Assembly: GCF_902459695.1 (NCBI RefSeq)
Contig: NZ_CABPRZ010000011.1
Span: 120,790-184,789, forward strand
DNA length: 64,000 bases
Reading direction: 5' to 3'
Origin: Pandoraea terrae
GTDB lineage: Bacteria > Pseudomonadota > Gammaproteobacteria > Burkholderiales > Burkholderiaceae
The position numbers were made by a program, and so were the translations under genes. Within the stretch, counting starts at the first letter, position 1; each line of letters opens with the position of its first letter. Under the pieces are notes generated by a model. The model did no database searches. It had not been told where the DNA came from and saw nothing but the letters and a program-made list of their open reading frames with translations. Shown piece by piece: positions 48,867 to 58,678 of this stretch.

Positions 48867-49595
48867 ATGGCCACGATCAATACGTCGAACACGGGAAATT
48901 TCACGCAGACTTTCCTGGATTCGGTCAACGGCACGGCGAGCAATTCGAGTTCCTCCGCGTCCAGCGGCGGCGCCGGCGACCTGCAGAACAGTTTCCTGAA
49001 GCTGCTCGTCGCGCAGATGAACAATCAGGACCCGCTCAATCCGATGGACAACTCGCAGGTGACGTCGCAGTTGGCCCAGATCAGCACGGTCTCCGGCATC
49101 ACGCAGCTGAACACGACACTCTCGTCGGTCACGAGCCAGCTCAATTCAACGCAGAGCCTGCAAGCCGCTGCGTTGGTCGGCAAGGGCGTGCTGGTTCCGG
49201 GCAACGGCATCGGCGTCGGCACGCAGACGGCAACCGACGGCACGAAGACCACCACCGCAACACCGTTCGGCTTCGAACTGCCGGCGGGCGCCGACAAGGT
49301 CACGATCGAGATCAAGGACAGCACCGGCAAGGTCGTGCGCACGGTCAACGCGGGCGCGCTCGACGCCGGGGTGCAGGCACTGACGTGGGACGCGAAGGAC
49401 GACGCCGGCGCCACGGTCGCCGACGGCAAGTACACCATTTCGGTGTCGGCCACGGCCAACGGTACCAGCGTGAATCCGACCGCGCTGTCGTACGCGCAAG
49501 TGCAAAGCGTTGTGGCCAGCACCACCGGTTCGCCGCTGCTCAACGTGGGCACCGGCACCAATGTCAAGCTCGGCGACGTCCGGGAAATTCTCTAA
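48867..49595 (+). CDS. flgD: Flagellar hook-capping protein FlgD
   Basis: FlgD forms the scaffold that caps the growing hook. The 242-residue protein has the N-terminal motif FLKLLVAQMNNQDPLNPMDNSQ (about residues 48-69), an Ig/Tudor-like pair of domains with FGFELPAGADKVTIEIKD-type strands, and WDAKDDAGATVADGKY near residue 175, which is conserved in the FlgD Ig-like domain. The Ser/Thr/Gly-rich first 45 residues are the export region. Confidence 0.95.
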   Translation: MATINTSNTGNFTQTFLDSVNGTASNSSSSASSGGAGDLQNSFLKLLVAQMNNQDPLNPMDNSQVTSQLAQISTVSGITQLNTTLSSVTSQLNSTQSLQAAALVGKGVLVPGNGIGVGTQTATDGTKTTTATPFGFELPAGADKVTIEIKDSTGKVVRTVNAGALDAGVQALTWDAKDDAGATVADGKYTISVSATANGTSVNPTALSYAQVQSVVASTTGSPLLNVGTGTNVKLGDVREIL

Positions 49596-49640
49596 GGCTT
49601 TTCGCGACCGCAGCGTCGTTACAACGAATCGAGGGAAACT

Positions 49641-50864
49641 ATGGGCTTTTCGTCCGGACTCAGTGGCTTGAATGCAGCATCCAAGGACTTGGACGTCGTC
49701 GGCAACAACGTGGCCAACGCGGCCACGGTCGGCTTCAAGCAAGGCCAGGCGCAATTCGCGGACATCTACGCGAATTCGCTGTACGGTGCAGGCAACAACA
49801 CCATCGGTATCGGCACGAAAGTGTCGACCGTCGCGCAACAGTTCACGCAGGGCGACATCACCGTCACGAACCGTCAGCTCGACCTGGCGATCTCGGGCAA
49901 CGGCTTTTTCCGTGTATCGAACAACGGCGCCGTGTCGTACACCCGTGCCGGCCAGTTCCAGCTCGACAAGAACGGCTACATCGTGACGGCCAACGCCGAC
50001 CGCCTGACCGGCTATCTCGCCAACGGCGCGGGCATCATCAACAGTGTCAGCCCGGTGGACCTGAAGATCCCGACGGGCGATCTGGCGCCGCTCGCGACCA
50101 CGAGCATCACCGGTCAATTCAACCTCGATTCACGCTCGAGCACGATCGTCCAGGCGACGACACCGTTCAACTTGACCGATCCGACCACGTACACCAATGG
50201 TACGTCGCTGAAGGTCTTCGACTCGCTCGGCAACTCGCATGACGTCAACCTGTATTTCGTGAACCGCGGCGCCGGTTCGTGGGATGTCTACGCATCGCTC
50301 GACGGCACGACGCAGATCGGTGCCGGCCCGGTTACGACGATGACGTTCAACACGTCGGGCGGCCTCACGGCCGGCGGCGGCCCGATCGCCATGCCTGCGG
50401 TCGTGTACGGCAACGGCGCGGCCAACGGGGCGCTGTCACTGAATCTCGGCGGCACGACACAGTTCGGCAATACCTACTCGCCGAACACGCTCAGTCAGAA
50501 CGGTTACACCTCGGGGCGTTTGACCGGCTTCACGTTCGGCTCGGACGGCACCATCCAGGGCACGTACTCGAACAGCCAGACGATCGTGCTTGGCCAAGTG
50601 GCGCTCGCCAACTTCAACAACGTGCAGGGCCTGATCCCGGGCGGCAACAATCTGTGGCAGGAATCGGCCGACTCGGGCATCCCGATCGTCGGCGTGCCGG
50701 GCGGCACGAACCTCGGCAAGCTGCAGGCCGGCGCGACCGAGGCGTCGAACGTCGACCTGACCGCGGAACTGGTGCACATGATCACGGCGCAACGCAACTA
50801 TCAAGCCAATGCGCAGACGATCAAGACGCAGGACCAGTTGATGCAGACCATGGTCAACATGTAA
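49641..50864 (+). CDS. flgE: Flagellar hook protein FlgE
   Basis: FlgE is the hook subunit. The 407-residue protein has SGLSGLNAASKDLDVVGNNVANA at the N-terminus, the sequence DLAISGNGFFRVSN near residue 78, and the C-terminal NVDLTAELVHMITAQRNYQAN. The middle part holds the exposed hook domains. Length equals that of enteric FlgE (about 403). It is in standard order between flgD and flgF. Confidence 0.98.
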   Translation: MGFSSGLSGLNAASKDLDVVGNNVANAATVGFKQGQAQFADIYANSLYGAGNNTIGIGTKVSTVAQQFTQGDITVTNRQLDLAISGNGFFRVSNNGAVSYTRAGQFQLDKNGYIVTANADRLTGYLANGAGIINSVSPVDLKIPTGDLAPLATTSITGQFNLDSRSSTIVQATTPFNLTDPTTYTNGTSLKVFDSLGNSHDVNLYFVNRGAGSWDVYASLDGTTQIGAGPVTTMTFNTSGGLTAGGGPIAMPAVVYGNGAANGALSLNLGGTTQFGNTYSPNTLSQNGYTSGRLTGFTFGSDGTIQGTYSNSQTIVLGQVALANFNNVQGLIPGGNNLWQESADSGIPIVGVPGGTNLGKLQAGATEASNVDLTAELVHMITAQRNYQANAQTIKTQDQLMQTMVNM

Positions 50865-50899
50865 TGCCGATGCAATCGCCGATTCGGCACGGAGCGTAA

Positions 50900-51640
50900 A
50901 TGGACCGTCTGATTTATGTCGCGATGAGCGGCGCGAAGCAGGTGATGGAGCAGCAGAGCACCACTTCGAACAACCTGGCCAATGCCGCCACGCCGGGCTT
51001 TCGCGCCCAGCTGTCTGCGTTTCGCCAGGTGCCCGTGCGCGGCGGCGACGGCGCCGACACGCGTACGTTCGTGACCGACTCCACCCCCGGCTCCGACTTC
51101 ACGCCGGGCGCGATGAGCCAGACCGGCCGCGCGCTCGACGTGGCCATCGAGGGCCAGGGCTGGCTCGCCGTGCGCGATGCCGCCGGCCGGGAAGCATACA
51201 CGCGCGGCGGCAACATCCAGATGACGGCCGACGGCCAGCTGACGTTGCATGGCCGCCCGCTCATGAGCGATGCCGGCCAGGCGGCAGTGCCGCCGGGGGC
51301 TGCGGTGTCGATCGGCAGCGACGGGACGCTCTCGGCGCTGGGCCAGGGCGATCCGCCCAACTCAATCGCCGTGATGGGGCAGCTCAAGCTTGTGAATCCG
51401 CCTGAAGCCACGCTGGTGCGCGGCGACGACGGCCTGTTCCGCACCGCGTCCGGCCAACCGGCGCCGGCCGATCCGGCCGTGGTGGTGGTGAGCGGGGCGA
51501 TCGAACAGAGCAACGTCAACCCGGTCAGCAACCTCGTCAACATGATTTCCCAGTCGCGCGCGTTCGAAATGCACATGAAGCTGTTGCAGACGGCCGACAA
51601 CAACGAACAAACCGCCAACCAGCTGTTGAATTTCAGCTGA
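50900..51640 (+). CDS. flgF: Flagellar proximal rod protein FlgF
   Basis: FlgF is the third proximal rod subunit. This 246-residue protein has STTSNNLANAATPGFRAQL near residue 18, the DVAIEGQGWLAVRDA segment near residue 82 and the C-terminal NPVSNLVNMISQSRAFEMHMK. flgG lies 64 bases downstream. Nothing is unusual. Confidence 0.97.
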   Translation: MDRLIYVAMSGAKQVMEQQSTTSNNLANAATPGFRAQLSAFRQVPVRGGDGADTRTFVTDSTPGSDFTPGAMSQTGRALDVAIEGQGWLAVRDAAGREAYTRGGNIQMTADGQLTLHGRPLMSDAGQAAVPPGAAVSIGSDGTLSALGQGDPPNSIAVMGQLKLVNPPEATLVRGDDGLFRTASGQPAPADPAVVVVSGAIEQSNVNPVSNLVNMISQSRAFEMHMKLLQTADNNEQTANQLLNFS

Positions 51641-51704
51641 TAGCGGCCTGCGGCGCGCGTCAATCCCGACGCATGCCGCGACCCAACCCTAGCGAGAGAG
51701 AGCC

Positions 51705-52487
51705 ATGATCCGTTCACTGTATATCGCCGCCACGGGCATGAACGCCCAGCAGACGAATATGGACGTGATTTCCAACAACCTGGCCAACACCAGCACGAAC
51801 GGCTTCAAGAAGGGCCGTGCGGTGTTCGAGGACCTGCTTTACCAGACGCTGCGCCAGCCGGGTGCCCAGTCGTCGCAGCAGACGCTCCTGCCGTCGGGCC
51901 TGCAGCTGGGCACGGGCGTGCGTCCGGTGGCCACGGAGCGCATCTTCACGCAGGGCAACATGACGCAGACCAGCAACGCCAAGGACGTGGCCATCAACGG
52001 CGACGGGTTCTTCCAGGTGCTGATGCCGGACGGCACGACCGCTTACACGCGCGACGGTTCGTTCCAGGTCGACAACAACGGGCAGCTCGTGACGGCCAGC
52101 GGCTACCCGATCCAGCCGGCGATCACGATCCCCGCGAACGCCCTGTCGCTGACGATCGGCCGCGACGGCGTGGTGTCCGTGACGCAGCCGGGCAACACGG
52201 CAAACGTTCAGGTCGGCACGTTCCAGCTGGCGACGTTCATCAACAGCGCCGGCCTGCAGAGCCTGGGCGAGAACCTGTACGCGGAAACCGCCGCCTCGGG
52301 CGCGCCGAACGTTGCGCAGCCGGGCACCAACGGCGCGGGCGTGCTCAACCAGAACTACGTGGAGACGTCGAACGTCAACGTGGTCGAGGAACTGGTCAAC
52401 ATGATCCAGGCGCAGCGCGCGTATGAAATCAACAGCAAGGCGGTGACGGCGTCTGACCAGATGCTGCAGCGCCTGACCCAGATGTAA
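51705..52487 (+). CDS. flgG: Flagellar distal rod protein FlgG
   Basis: FlgG forms the distal rod. The 260-residue product is the same length as in E. coli. It starts [20 protein letters not shown], has [24 protein letters not shown] with the FlgG-specific insertion, [17 protein letters not shown] near residue 92, and the C-terminal [19 protein letters not shown]. It is followed eight bases later by flgH. Confidence 0.98.
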   Translation: MIRSLYIAATGMNAQQTNMDVISNNLANTSTNGFKKGRAVFEDLLYQTLRQPGAQSSQQTLLPSGLQLGTGVRPVATERIFTQGNMTQTSNAKDVAINGDGFFQVLMPDGTTAYTRDGSFQVDNNGQLVTASGYPIQPAITIPANALSLTIGRDGVVSVTQPGNTANVQVGTFQLATFINSAGLQSLGENLYAETAASGAPNVAQPGTNGAGVLNQNYVETSNVNVVEELVNMIQAQRAYEINSKAVTASDQMLQRLTQM

Positions 52488-52495
52488 GGGCGGCA

Positions 52496-53203
52496 ATGCG
52501 CATTCGTTTGTTCTCCCGTATGCGCCGGTCCGGCGCGGCCTGTGCAGCGCTGGCCGCGGGCGTGGCCGCAATCGTGTCCGGTTGCGCCTATGTGCCCCAG
52601 GAACCCGTCGTGCAGGGCGCGACCACCATGCGCCCGCCCCCCGCGCCCGTGGCCGTCGACCCCGAAGGCTCGATCTACCGTCCCACCTATGCGAATCGTC
52701 CGCTGTTCGAGGACCGCCGTCCGCGCAATGTCGGCGACATCCTGACGATCACGATCAATGAAAATACGGCTGCGAGCAAGAACTCGGCCGCGAACGCGAA
52801 CCGCGCGGGCAGCGCTTCGCTGACGTTGCCGGCAACGCCGGGCGTGATCGGCGGCATTCTGCAGAATCAGGACACGAATATTTCCGGCGCCAACAAGTTC
52901 GACGCCAAGGGTGCCGCCAACGCCAACAACGTCTTCTCCGGCACCATCACGGTGACGGTGCTCGATGTGCTGGCCAACGGCAACCTGGCCGTCGCCGGCG
53001 AAAAGCAGATCGCCATCAACCAGGGGACCGAGTACATCAAATTCTCGGGCGTGGTGAATCCGGCGACGATCTCCGGCCAGAACACCGTGCCTTCGACGCA
53101 GGTGGCCGACGCGCGCATCGAGTATCGCGGCAAGGGCTATATCAACGAAGCGGAAACCATGGGCTGGCTGCAGCGCTTCTTCCTCAATATTTCCCCGTTC
53201 TGA
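52496..53203 (+). CDS. flgH: Flagellar L-ring lipoprotein FlgH
   Basis: FlgH forms the outer-membrane L ring. The 235-residue precursor has a lipoprotein signal, [14 protein letters not shown], with the acylated cysteine near residue 29. The mature part has the family motifs [20 protein letters not shown] near residue 64 and [16 protein letters not shown] near residue 161. Its stop overlaps the flgI start by one base (TGATG). Confidence 0.97.
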   Translation: MRIRLFSRMRRSGAACAALAAGVAAIVSGCAYVPQEPVVQGATTMRPPPAPVAVDPEGSIYRPTYANRPLFEDRRPRNVGDILTITINENTAASKNSAANANRAGSASLTLPATPGVIGGILQNQDTNISGANKFDAKGAANANNVFSGTITVTVLDVLANGNLAVAGEKQIAINQGTEYIKFSGVVNPATISGQNTVPSTQVADARIEYRGKGYINEAETMGWLQRFFLNISPF

Positions 53204-54390
53204 TGACGTTTGACCTGTCGCGCGCCGCGCCCTCCCTGTCCCCCTTGCATATTGTCCGTGCTTCGCTTCGTGCTTCGCTTGGCGCCTCGCTGCTTGCGGT
53301 AGTGCTGGCAGCCGCGGGCCTGTTGGCCGTGCCCGGCGCCGCTCGCGCCGAGCGGCTCAAGGACCTGGCCTCGATCCAGGGGGTGCGTGACAACCAGTTG
53401 ATCGGCTACGGCCTCGTCGCCGGCCTCGACAACTCGGGCGACCAGACCACGCAGACGCCGTTTACCGTGCAGAGCATGACCAACATGCTCTCGCAGATGG
53501 GGATTACCGTCGCGCCCGGCACCAACATGCAGTTGAAGAACGTGGCCGCCGTGATGGTGACGGCCACGTTGCCGGCGTTCACGCGTCCGGGCCAGGCGAT
53601 CGACGTCGTTGTCTCGTCGCTGGGCAATGCCAAGAGCCTGCGCGGCGGCACATTGCTGATGACGCCGATGAAGGGCCCGGACGGTCAGGTCTACGCGCTG
53701 GCGCAGGGCAACTTGCTGGTGGGCGGCGCGGGTGCGTCGGCCAACGGCAGCAGCGTGCAGGTCAATCAGCTGGCATCGGGCCGCATTCCTGCCGGCGCGA
53801 TCGTCGAGCGCGCGGTGCCGACCGCGATGGGCGGACAGCCGGGCACCTTGCAGATGGAACTCAACGCGACGGACTTCTCTACCGCCCAGCGGGTTGTCGA
53901 AGCCGTCAACCGTCGTTTCGGAGGCGATACCGCCAACGCGCTCGACGGACGCGTGATCCTGCTGCGCACGCCCACCGATCCGGCGGCGCGCGTGGCGTTC
54001 CTGGCCCAGCTCGAAAGCCTGGAGGTGCGCCCGAGCAACGCGGCGGCGAAGGTCATCATCAACGCCCGCACGGGCTCGGTGGTGATGAACCAGAACGTGA
54101 CGATCGAGCAGTGCGCAGTGGCGCACGGCAACCTGTCCGTCGTCATCGATACGCAGAACAACGTGAGCCAGCCGGCGCCATTTTCGGGCGGACAGACGGT
54201 CGTGGCGCCGAATTCGCAGATTTCGCTGCAGCAGGAGAATTCGGCGCTGAGGCTGGTCAAGGCGGGCGCGAACCTGGCCGATGTGGTCAAGGCGCTGAAT
54301 ACGCTTGGCGCGAGCCCTGCCGACCTGATGTCGATCCTGCAGGCCATGAAGGCCTCGGGCGCGCTGCGGGCCGACCTGGAGATCATCTGA
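53203..54390 (+). CDS. flgI: Flagellar P-ring protein FlgI
   Basis: FlgI forms the P ring in the periplasm. The 395-residue precursor has a long signal peptide, cut about after residue 48 (GAARA), and the mature sequence begins [21 protein letters not shown], as in the family. The signal contains a 12-base tandem duplication (53257-53280) giving RASLRASL. The C-terminal [17 protein letters not shown] segment is also conserved. flgJ starts one base after the stop. Confidence 0.97.
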   Translation: MTFDLSRAAPSLSPLHIVRASLRASLGASLLAVVLAAAGLLAVPGAARAERLKDLASIQGVRDNQLIGYGLVAGLDNSGDQTTQTPFTVQSMTNMLSQMGITVAPGTNMQLKNVAAVMVTATLPAFTRPGQAIDVVVSSLGNAKSLRGGTLLMTPMKGPDGQVYALAQGNLLVGGAGASANGSSVQVNQLASGRIPAGAIVERAVPTAMGGQPGTLQMELNATDFSTAQRVVEAVNRRFGGDTANALDGRVILLRTPTDPAARVAFLAQLESLEVRPSNAAAKVIINARTGSVVMNQNVTIEQCAVAHGNLSVVIDTQNNVSQPAPFSGGQTVVAPNSQISLQQENSALRLVKAGANLADVVKALNTLGASPADLMSILQAMKASGALRADLEII

Positions 54391-54391
54391 C

Positions 54392-55276
54392 ATGGCCGAC
54401 ACCAAGCTGATGAAAGGCGCGCAAAGCGACATGACGCAGCGCGCTGCCTACGACCTGCAGGGTTTCGCCGCCCTGCGCGCGGCTGCGCACCAGCAGTCGC
54501 CGCAGGCCGCGCAGCAGGCGGCAAAGCAGTTCGAGGCCGTGTTCACGCAGATGATGCTCAAAAGCATGCGCGACGCCACGCTCTCGGGCGGCCTGCTCGA
54601 GAACGACCAGAGCAAGATGTTTACCGGCATGCTCGACGAGCAGCTCGCCCAGCAGATGTCGGCCAACAAAGGCATTGGCCTGGCCGACATGATGCTCAAG
54701 CAACTGAGCCGCAGCGGGCAGGGCGTCAATCTGCCGCCGGGCGCCGTGACGGACGCGCCGGCACCGCTGGCGGGCCGGGCGTATAACGGCGCAGATGCGA
54801 TCGGCGTGGCCGACGGCGCGCCGGCCGCGGCCGGCGAGTTCGTCGACCGGATGGCCGGTGCAGCCCAGAACGCCAGTCAGGCGAGCGGCATTCCGGCGCG
54901 CTTCATGCTGAGCCAGGCCGCGCTGGAATCCGGCTGGGGCAAACGCGAGATCAAGCGCGCCGACGGCAGCACCAGTTTCAATGTATTCGGCATCAAGGCC
55001 GGCAAGAACTGGAACGGTTCGACCGTGGAAGTCACGACGACCGAGTATGTCGATGGCCAGCCGCGCCGCGTCAAGGCGAAGTTCCGCGCCTACGCCTCGT
55101 ACGACGAGGCCTTCAACGACTACGCGAACCTGCTGCGCAACAATCCGCGCTATGCGTCGGTCGTCGCCAGCAACGGCGATGCCGGCGCCTTCGCGAACGG
55201 CCTTCAGCGCGCCGGTTACGCCACCGATCCGCAATACGCGAGCAAGCTCATGCGGATCATGAAGCACTTCGCCTGA
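54392..55276 (+). CDS. flgJ: Flagellar rod assembly protein and muramidase FlgJ
   Basis: This bifunctional 294-residue protein has an N-terminal rod-capping domain (about residues 35-100, KQFEAVFTQMMLKSMRDA) and a C-terminal glucosaminidase-type domain (about 145-294). The latter opens a hole in peptidoglycan for the rod; it starts with SGIPARFMLSQAALESGWGK, whose glutamate is the catalytic residue. The two-domain form is typical of beta- and gammaproteobacteria. A sigma-28-like promoter for flgK follows. Confidence 0.96.
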   Translation: MADTKLMKGAQSDMTQRAAYDLQGFAALRAAAHQQSPQAAQQAAKQFEAVFTQMMLKSMRDATLSGGLLENDQSKMFTGMLDEQLAQQMSANKGIGLADMMLKQLSRSGQGVNLPPGAVTDAPAPLAGRAYNGADAIGVADGAPAAAGEFVDRMAGAAQNASQASGIPARFMLSQAALESGWGKREIKRADGSTSFNVFGIKAGKNWNGSTVEVTTTEYVDGQPRRVKAKFRAYASYDEAFNDYANLLRNNPRYASVVASNGDAGAFANGLQRAGYATDPQYASKLMRIMKHFA

Positions 55277-55290
55277 CCTGACCGCGGCCC

Positions 55291-55317
55291 TCAATATTCG
55301 GGCGGCGGTGCCGTAAA
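55291..55317 (+). promoter_or_regulatory. Sigma-28-like promoter of flgKL
   Basis: TCAATATT at 55291-55298, an 11-base spacer and GCCGTAAA at 55310-55317 form a weaker sigma-28-like element, 53 bases before the flgK start. flgKL being class 3 genes supports it. Confidence 0.5.
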
Positions 55318-55370
55318 CGCATGGGTAACGGCGCGTTCATATTGCGCCCCAATCTTCGAGCCGCGAGATC

Positions 55371-57356
55371 ATGAGCCTTATCAATACTGGCATGAGCGGG
55401 CTGACCGCCTCCCAATTTGCTCTGCAGACCACCGGTAACAATATCTCCAACTCGGGGACGGCCGGCTACAACCGCCAGATCGTGTCCTACGCCCAGATGG
55501 GCAGCCAGTTCAACGGCACCGGTTTCCTCGGCCAGGGTGTACTGGTCACGGATGTCCAGCGGGTCTACGACCAGTTCCTGAGCAACCAGGTCAACCAGGC
55601 CCAGACCCAGTACAGCCAGCTCAACACCTATTACCAGCAGATTTCGCAGATCAACAACGCGATGGGCAGCTCGACCACGGGCCTGTCGTCGACGCTGACG
55701 AATTTCTTCACGAACCTGCAGACGATCGTGTCTTCGCCGAACAACTCGGCCACGCGCGCGACCGTCATCGCCTCGGCGCAGACGCTGACGAGCATGTTCC
55801 AGTCGTTGTCCGGGAGCCTCGCCCAGTTGCGCACCAATACGGACGGCCAGATCGGCCAGACCGTCGAACAGATCAACGGCTACGCCAAGCAGATTGCCTC
55901 GCTCAACCAGGCCATCCTGGAGGCAAAGGGTTCGGCCGGCGGCGTATCGCCGAACGACCTGCTCGACCAGCGCGATCAGGCCGTGGCGCAGCTCAACACC
56001 CTGATCCAGACGAATGTCGTCAAGAACGACGACGGCTCGTACAACGTTTTCGTCGGCAACGGCCAGTCGCTGGTGTCGAACAACAGCAGCTATTCGCTGA
56101 CGACCGTGCCGTCCGCCGCCAATCCGACGCAGGTGTCCGTCGCGTACATCAACGCGGGCGGCGCGAAGATCACCATGTCCGAGGCGAGCCTGACGGGCGG
56201 CTCGCTCGGCGGCTTGTTGTCGTTCCGCAGCGGGGCGCTGACGCAGTCGCAGAACTCGCTGGGCCAGATCGCGCTGTCGCTGGCGCAGACGTTCAACGAT
56301 CAGAGCAAACTCGGCCTCGACCTCAATGGTCAGCTTGGCGGCAACTTCTTCTCGGTGCCGACGCCGACGATCGTCGGGAATGCCAATAATTCCGCGACGG
56401 CAGCCATCGGCGTCACGATCAGCGACGCGACCAAGGTCACGGCGAGCGATTACACGCTCGGCTTCGATGGCACGACCTACACGCTCAAGCGCGCGACCGA
56501 CGGGACGACCTGGACCGGCACGAGCCTGCCGCTGACGGACCCCGCAACGGGCAACCCGCCGGATGGCCTGAACATCACGCTGACCAGCGCCATGGCCGCT
56601 GGCGACAGTTTCACGATCGAGCCGACCCGCAATGCCGCGCAAAACATCGGCGTCGCGATCACGGACCCGGCGAAGATCGCGCTCGCCGCGCCGGTGCTGG
56701 CGTCGGCCGCAACGACCAACACCGGTACGGGAAAGATTGATCAGGGTTCCGTCGACAAGAACTATCTGGCGAATGTGCTGGCCGGTCCGACGACGCTCAC
56801 GTATCAGGCCGCGGTCGCACCGGCGACGGGCAATGTCCTGTCGTTCTCGCCGAATGCGCTGCCCGTGGCGGTGACCGTCAACGGCACGACCACGACGTAT
56901 CCGGCCGGCACTGCGGTGCCGTACGACCCGACGCAGGGCGACGCGAAGATCGTGGTCGGCGGCGTGACCGTCACGCTGTCGGGCACCCCGACCGTCGGCG
57001 ACACGTTCACGATTGCCCCGAACACGGCGGGCGCCGTGACCGACAACCGCAACGGCCTGAAGCTGTCGGCGTTGCAAACGGACACGAAGCAGGTCGGCGG
57101 CACCGCGAGCTATGCCGGAGCCTACGCGAACCTGGTGTCGTACGTCGGCTCGGCCACGAGCCAATACAAGTCGACGAGCACCGCGCAGCAGACGTTGCTG
57201 CAGCAGGCGCAGACGGCCCAGCAGTCGGACTCGGGGGTGAACCTCGACGAAGAAGGTGCGAACCTGATCAAGTTCCAGCAGCTGTATCAGGCGAATTCGA
57301 AGGTGATCCAGACGGCGGGCACGCTGTTCGACACCATTCTGCAGATCGTCCGCTAA
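55371..57356 (+). CDS. flgK: Flagellar hook-associated protein 1 FlgK
   Basis: FlgK joins hook and filament. The 661-residue product is about 110 residues longer than enteric FlgK. The N-terminus (MSGLTASQFALQTTGNNISN) and the C-terminal coiled segment (GVNLDEEGANLIKFQQLYQANSK) are standard. The extra length is in the exposed middle, which contains two copies of a beta-module with GDSFTIEP (near residue 410) and VGDTFTIAP (near residue 545). FlgN is its chaperone. Confidence 0.96.
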   Translation: MSLINTGMSGLTASQFALQTTGNNISNSGTAGYNRQIVSYAQMGSQFNGTGFLGQGVLVTDVQRVYDQFLSNQVNQAQTQYSQLNTYYQQISQINNAMGSSTTGLSSTLTNFFTNLQTIVSSPNNSATRATVIASAQTLTSMFQSLSGSLAQLRTNTDGQIGQTVEQINGYAKQIASLNQAILEAKGSAGGVSPNDLLDQRDQAVAQLNTLIQTNVVKNDDGSYNVFVGNGQSLVSNNSSYSLTTVPSAANPTQVSVAYINAGGAKITMSEASLTGGSLGGLLSFRSGALTQSQNSLGQIALSLAQTFNDQSKLGLDLNGQLGGNFFSVPTPTIVGNANNSATAAIGVTISDATKVTASDYTLGFDGTTYTLKRATDGTTWTGTSLPLTDPATGNPPDGLNITLTSAMAAGDSFTIEPTRNAAQNIGVAITDPAKIALAAPVLASAATTNTGTGKIDQGSVDKNYLANVLAGPTTLTYQAAVAPATGNVLSFSPNALPVAVTVNGTTTTYPAGTAVPYDPTQGDAKIVVGGVTVTLSGTPTVGDTFTIAPNTAGAVTDNRNGLKLSALQTDTKQVGGTASYAGAYANLVSYVGSATSQYKSTSTAQQTLLQQAQTAQQSDSGVNLDEEGANLIKFQQLYQANSKVIQTAGTLFDTILQIVR

Positions 57357-57424
57357 GGGCGGCCGGGATTCAGGGCATTCACGGGCGGCGCGCGCGGCGC
57401 GACCCCGGCAACAGGAGCGACACC

Positions 57425-58660
57425 ATGCGCATCAGCACCAGCATGATTTACGATCAGAGCATGCGTTCGATGAGCCAGGCCTCGTCGGACCTGCTCAGCA
57501 CGCAGGCGCAACTGTCGAGCGGCAAGCGCGTCACGACACCGAGCGACGATCCGCTCGCCGCCGCGCAGGCCGTCGCGGTGAACCAGGACTACGAGCTCAA
57601 CGCCCAATACGCGTTGAACCGGAATACCGTCAACACGCAACTGCAGCTGGAGGATTCGACCTTCGGCAACGTCGTCAACACGCTGCAGCATGTGATGTCG
57701 CAGATCAACGCAGCCGGCAATGCCACGCTCAATGACTCGGACCGCAGCGCGATCGCGACCGATCTGCAATCGAGTTTTCAGCAACTGCTGTCGCTCGCCA
57801 ACACCACGGACGCCAACGGCCAGTACATGTTCTCGGGCTTCATGGGCGGCAGCGCGGCCTATACGGCCACCGCGACCGGTGCGGCCTATACAGGCGACAC
57901 GGGGGTGCGTTACGTGCAGGTTGGCCCGAACCGCCAGATCGCGATCAACGACATCGGCTCGTCGATCTTCCAGGGGATCCAGCCCGGCACGGCAGCACGC
58001 ATCATCAGCGGCAGCAGTACCAACACGGGCACGGGCACCTTCAGCCAGCCGTCGGTGACCAATGTGGCCGATCCGACGATCAACCACAAGTTCCAGATCA
58101 GCTTCGGCAGCGATGTGACGACCACGCCGCCGACACCGACGTACACCGTGACCGACCTGACCGACCTCACGGCGACGCCGGTGACTGCGAACTACACGTC
58201 GGGCCAACCGATCGCGTTCGGCGGCATGTCCGTCACGGTGACGGGCACGCCGGCCGTGGGTGACAAGATGACGGTCCAGCCGGCCGCGACGGCGGGCACC
58301 AACGTGTTCGACAACCTGCAGTCGCTCATCAATACGCTGAAGGCGCCCTTGAGCGGCACGAACGGCGTGGGCCAGGCGACCCTGACGAACGCGCTTGCCA
58401 CGTTCAATCAGCAGTTCAGCAACACCTACGACAACATCACCACGATCCGCACGACCGTGGGCTCGCGCATGAACGAACTGTCGGCGCTGAACAACATTGG
58501 CGATTCGAACAGCGTGGCCTACCAGACGCAGCTCTCGGATCTGCAGGATGTCGACTACTACAGCGCCACCACGAAGTTCACCCAGCTTCAGGCGTCGCTC
58601 ACCGCCGCGCAACAAGCTTTCATGCAGACGAAGAAGCTGTCGCTGTTCAATATGATGTGA
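57425..58660 (+). CDS. flgL: Flagellar hook-associated protein 3 FlgL
   Basis: FlgL is the second junction protein. The 411-residue product, about 90 residues longer than enteric FlgL, starts MRISTSMIYDQSMRSMSQASSD, has LSSGKRVTTPSDDPLAAAQA near residue 31, and ends with the flagellin-like tail TAAQQAFMQTKKLSLFNMM. The middle part carries a beta-module (FGGMSVTVTGTPAVGD) also found in FlgK. It converges on fliR with 18 bases between. Confidence 0.96.
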   Translation: MRISTSMIYDQSMRSMSQASSDLLSTQAQLSSGKRVTTPSDDPLAAAQAVAVNQDYELNAQYALNRNTVNTQLQLEDSTFGNVVNTLQHVMSQINAAGNATLNDSDRSAIATDLQSSFQQLLSLANTTDANGQYMFSGFMGGSAAYTATATGAAYTGDTGVRYVQVGPNRQIAINDIGSSIFQGIQPGTAARIISGSSTNTGTGTFSQPSVTNVADPTINHKFQISFGSDVTTTPPTPTYTVTDLTDLTATPVTANYTSGQPIAFGGMSVTVTGTPAVGDKMTVQPAATAGTNVFDNLQSLINTLKAPLSGTNGVGQATLTNALATFNQQFSNTYDNITTIRTTVGSRMNELSALNNIGDSNSVAYQTQLSDLQDVDYYSATTKFTQLQASLTAAQQAFMQTKKLSLFNMM

Positions 58661-58678
58661 GGTCTGGCGGCGCTGTAG

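Noticed and set aside
55257..57164. A 635-codon open frame antisense to flgK
   Set aside because: It is a shadow of the FlgK codon pattern, with Arg/Val-rich repeats and no ribosome site.
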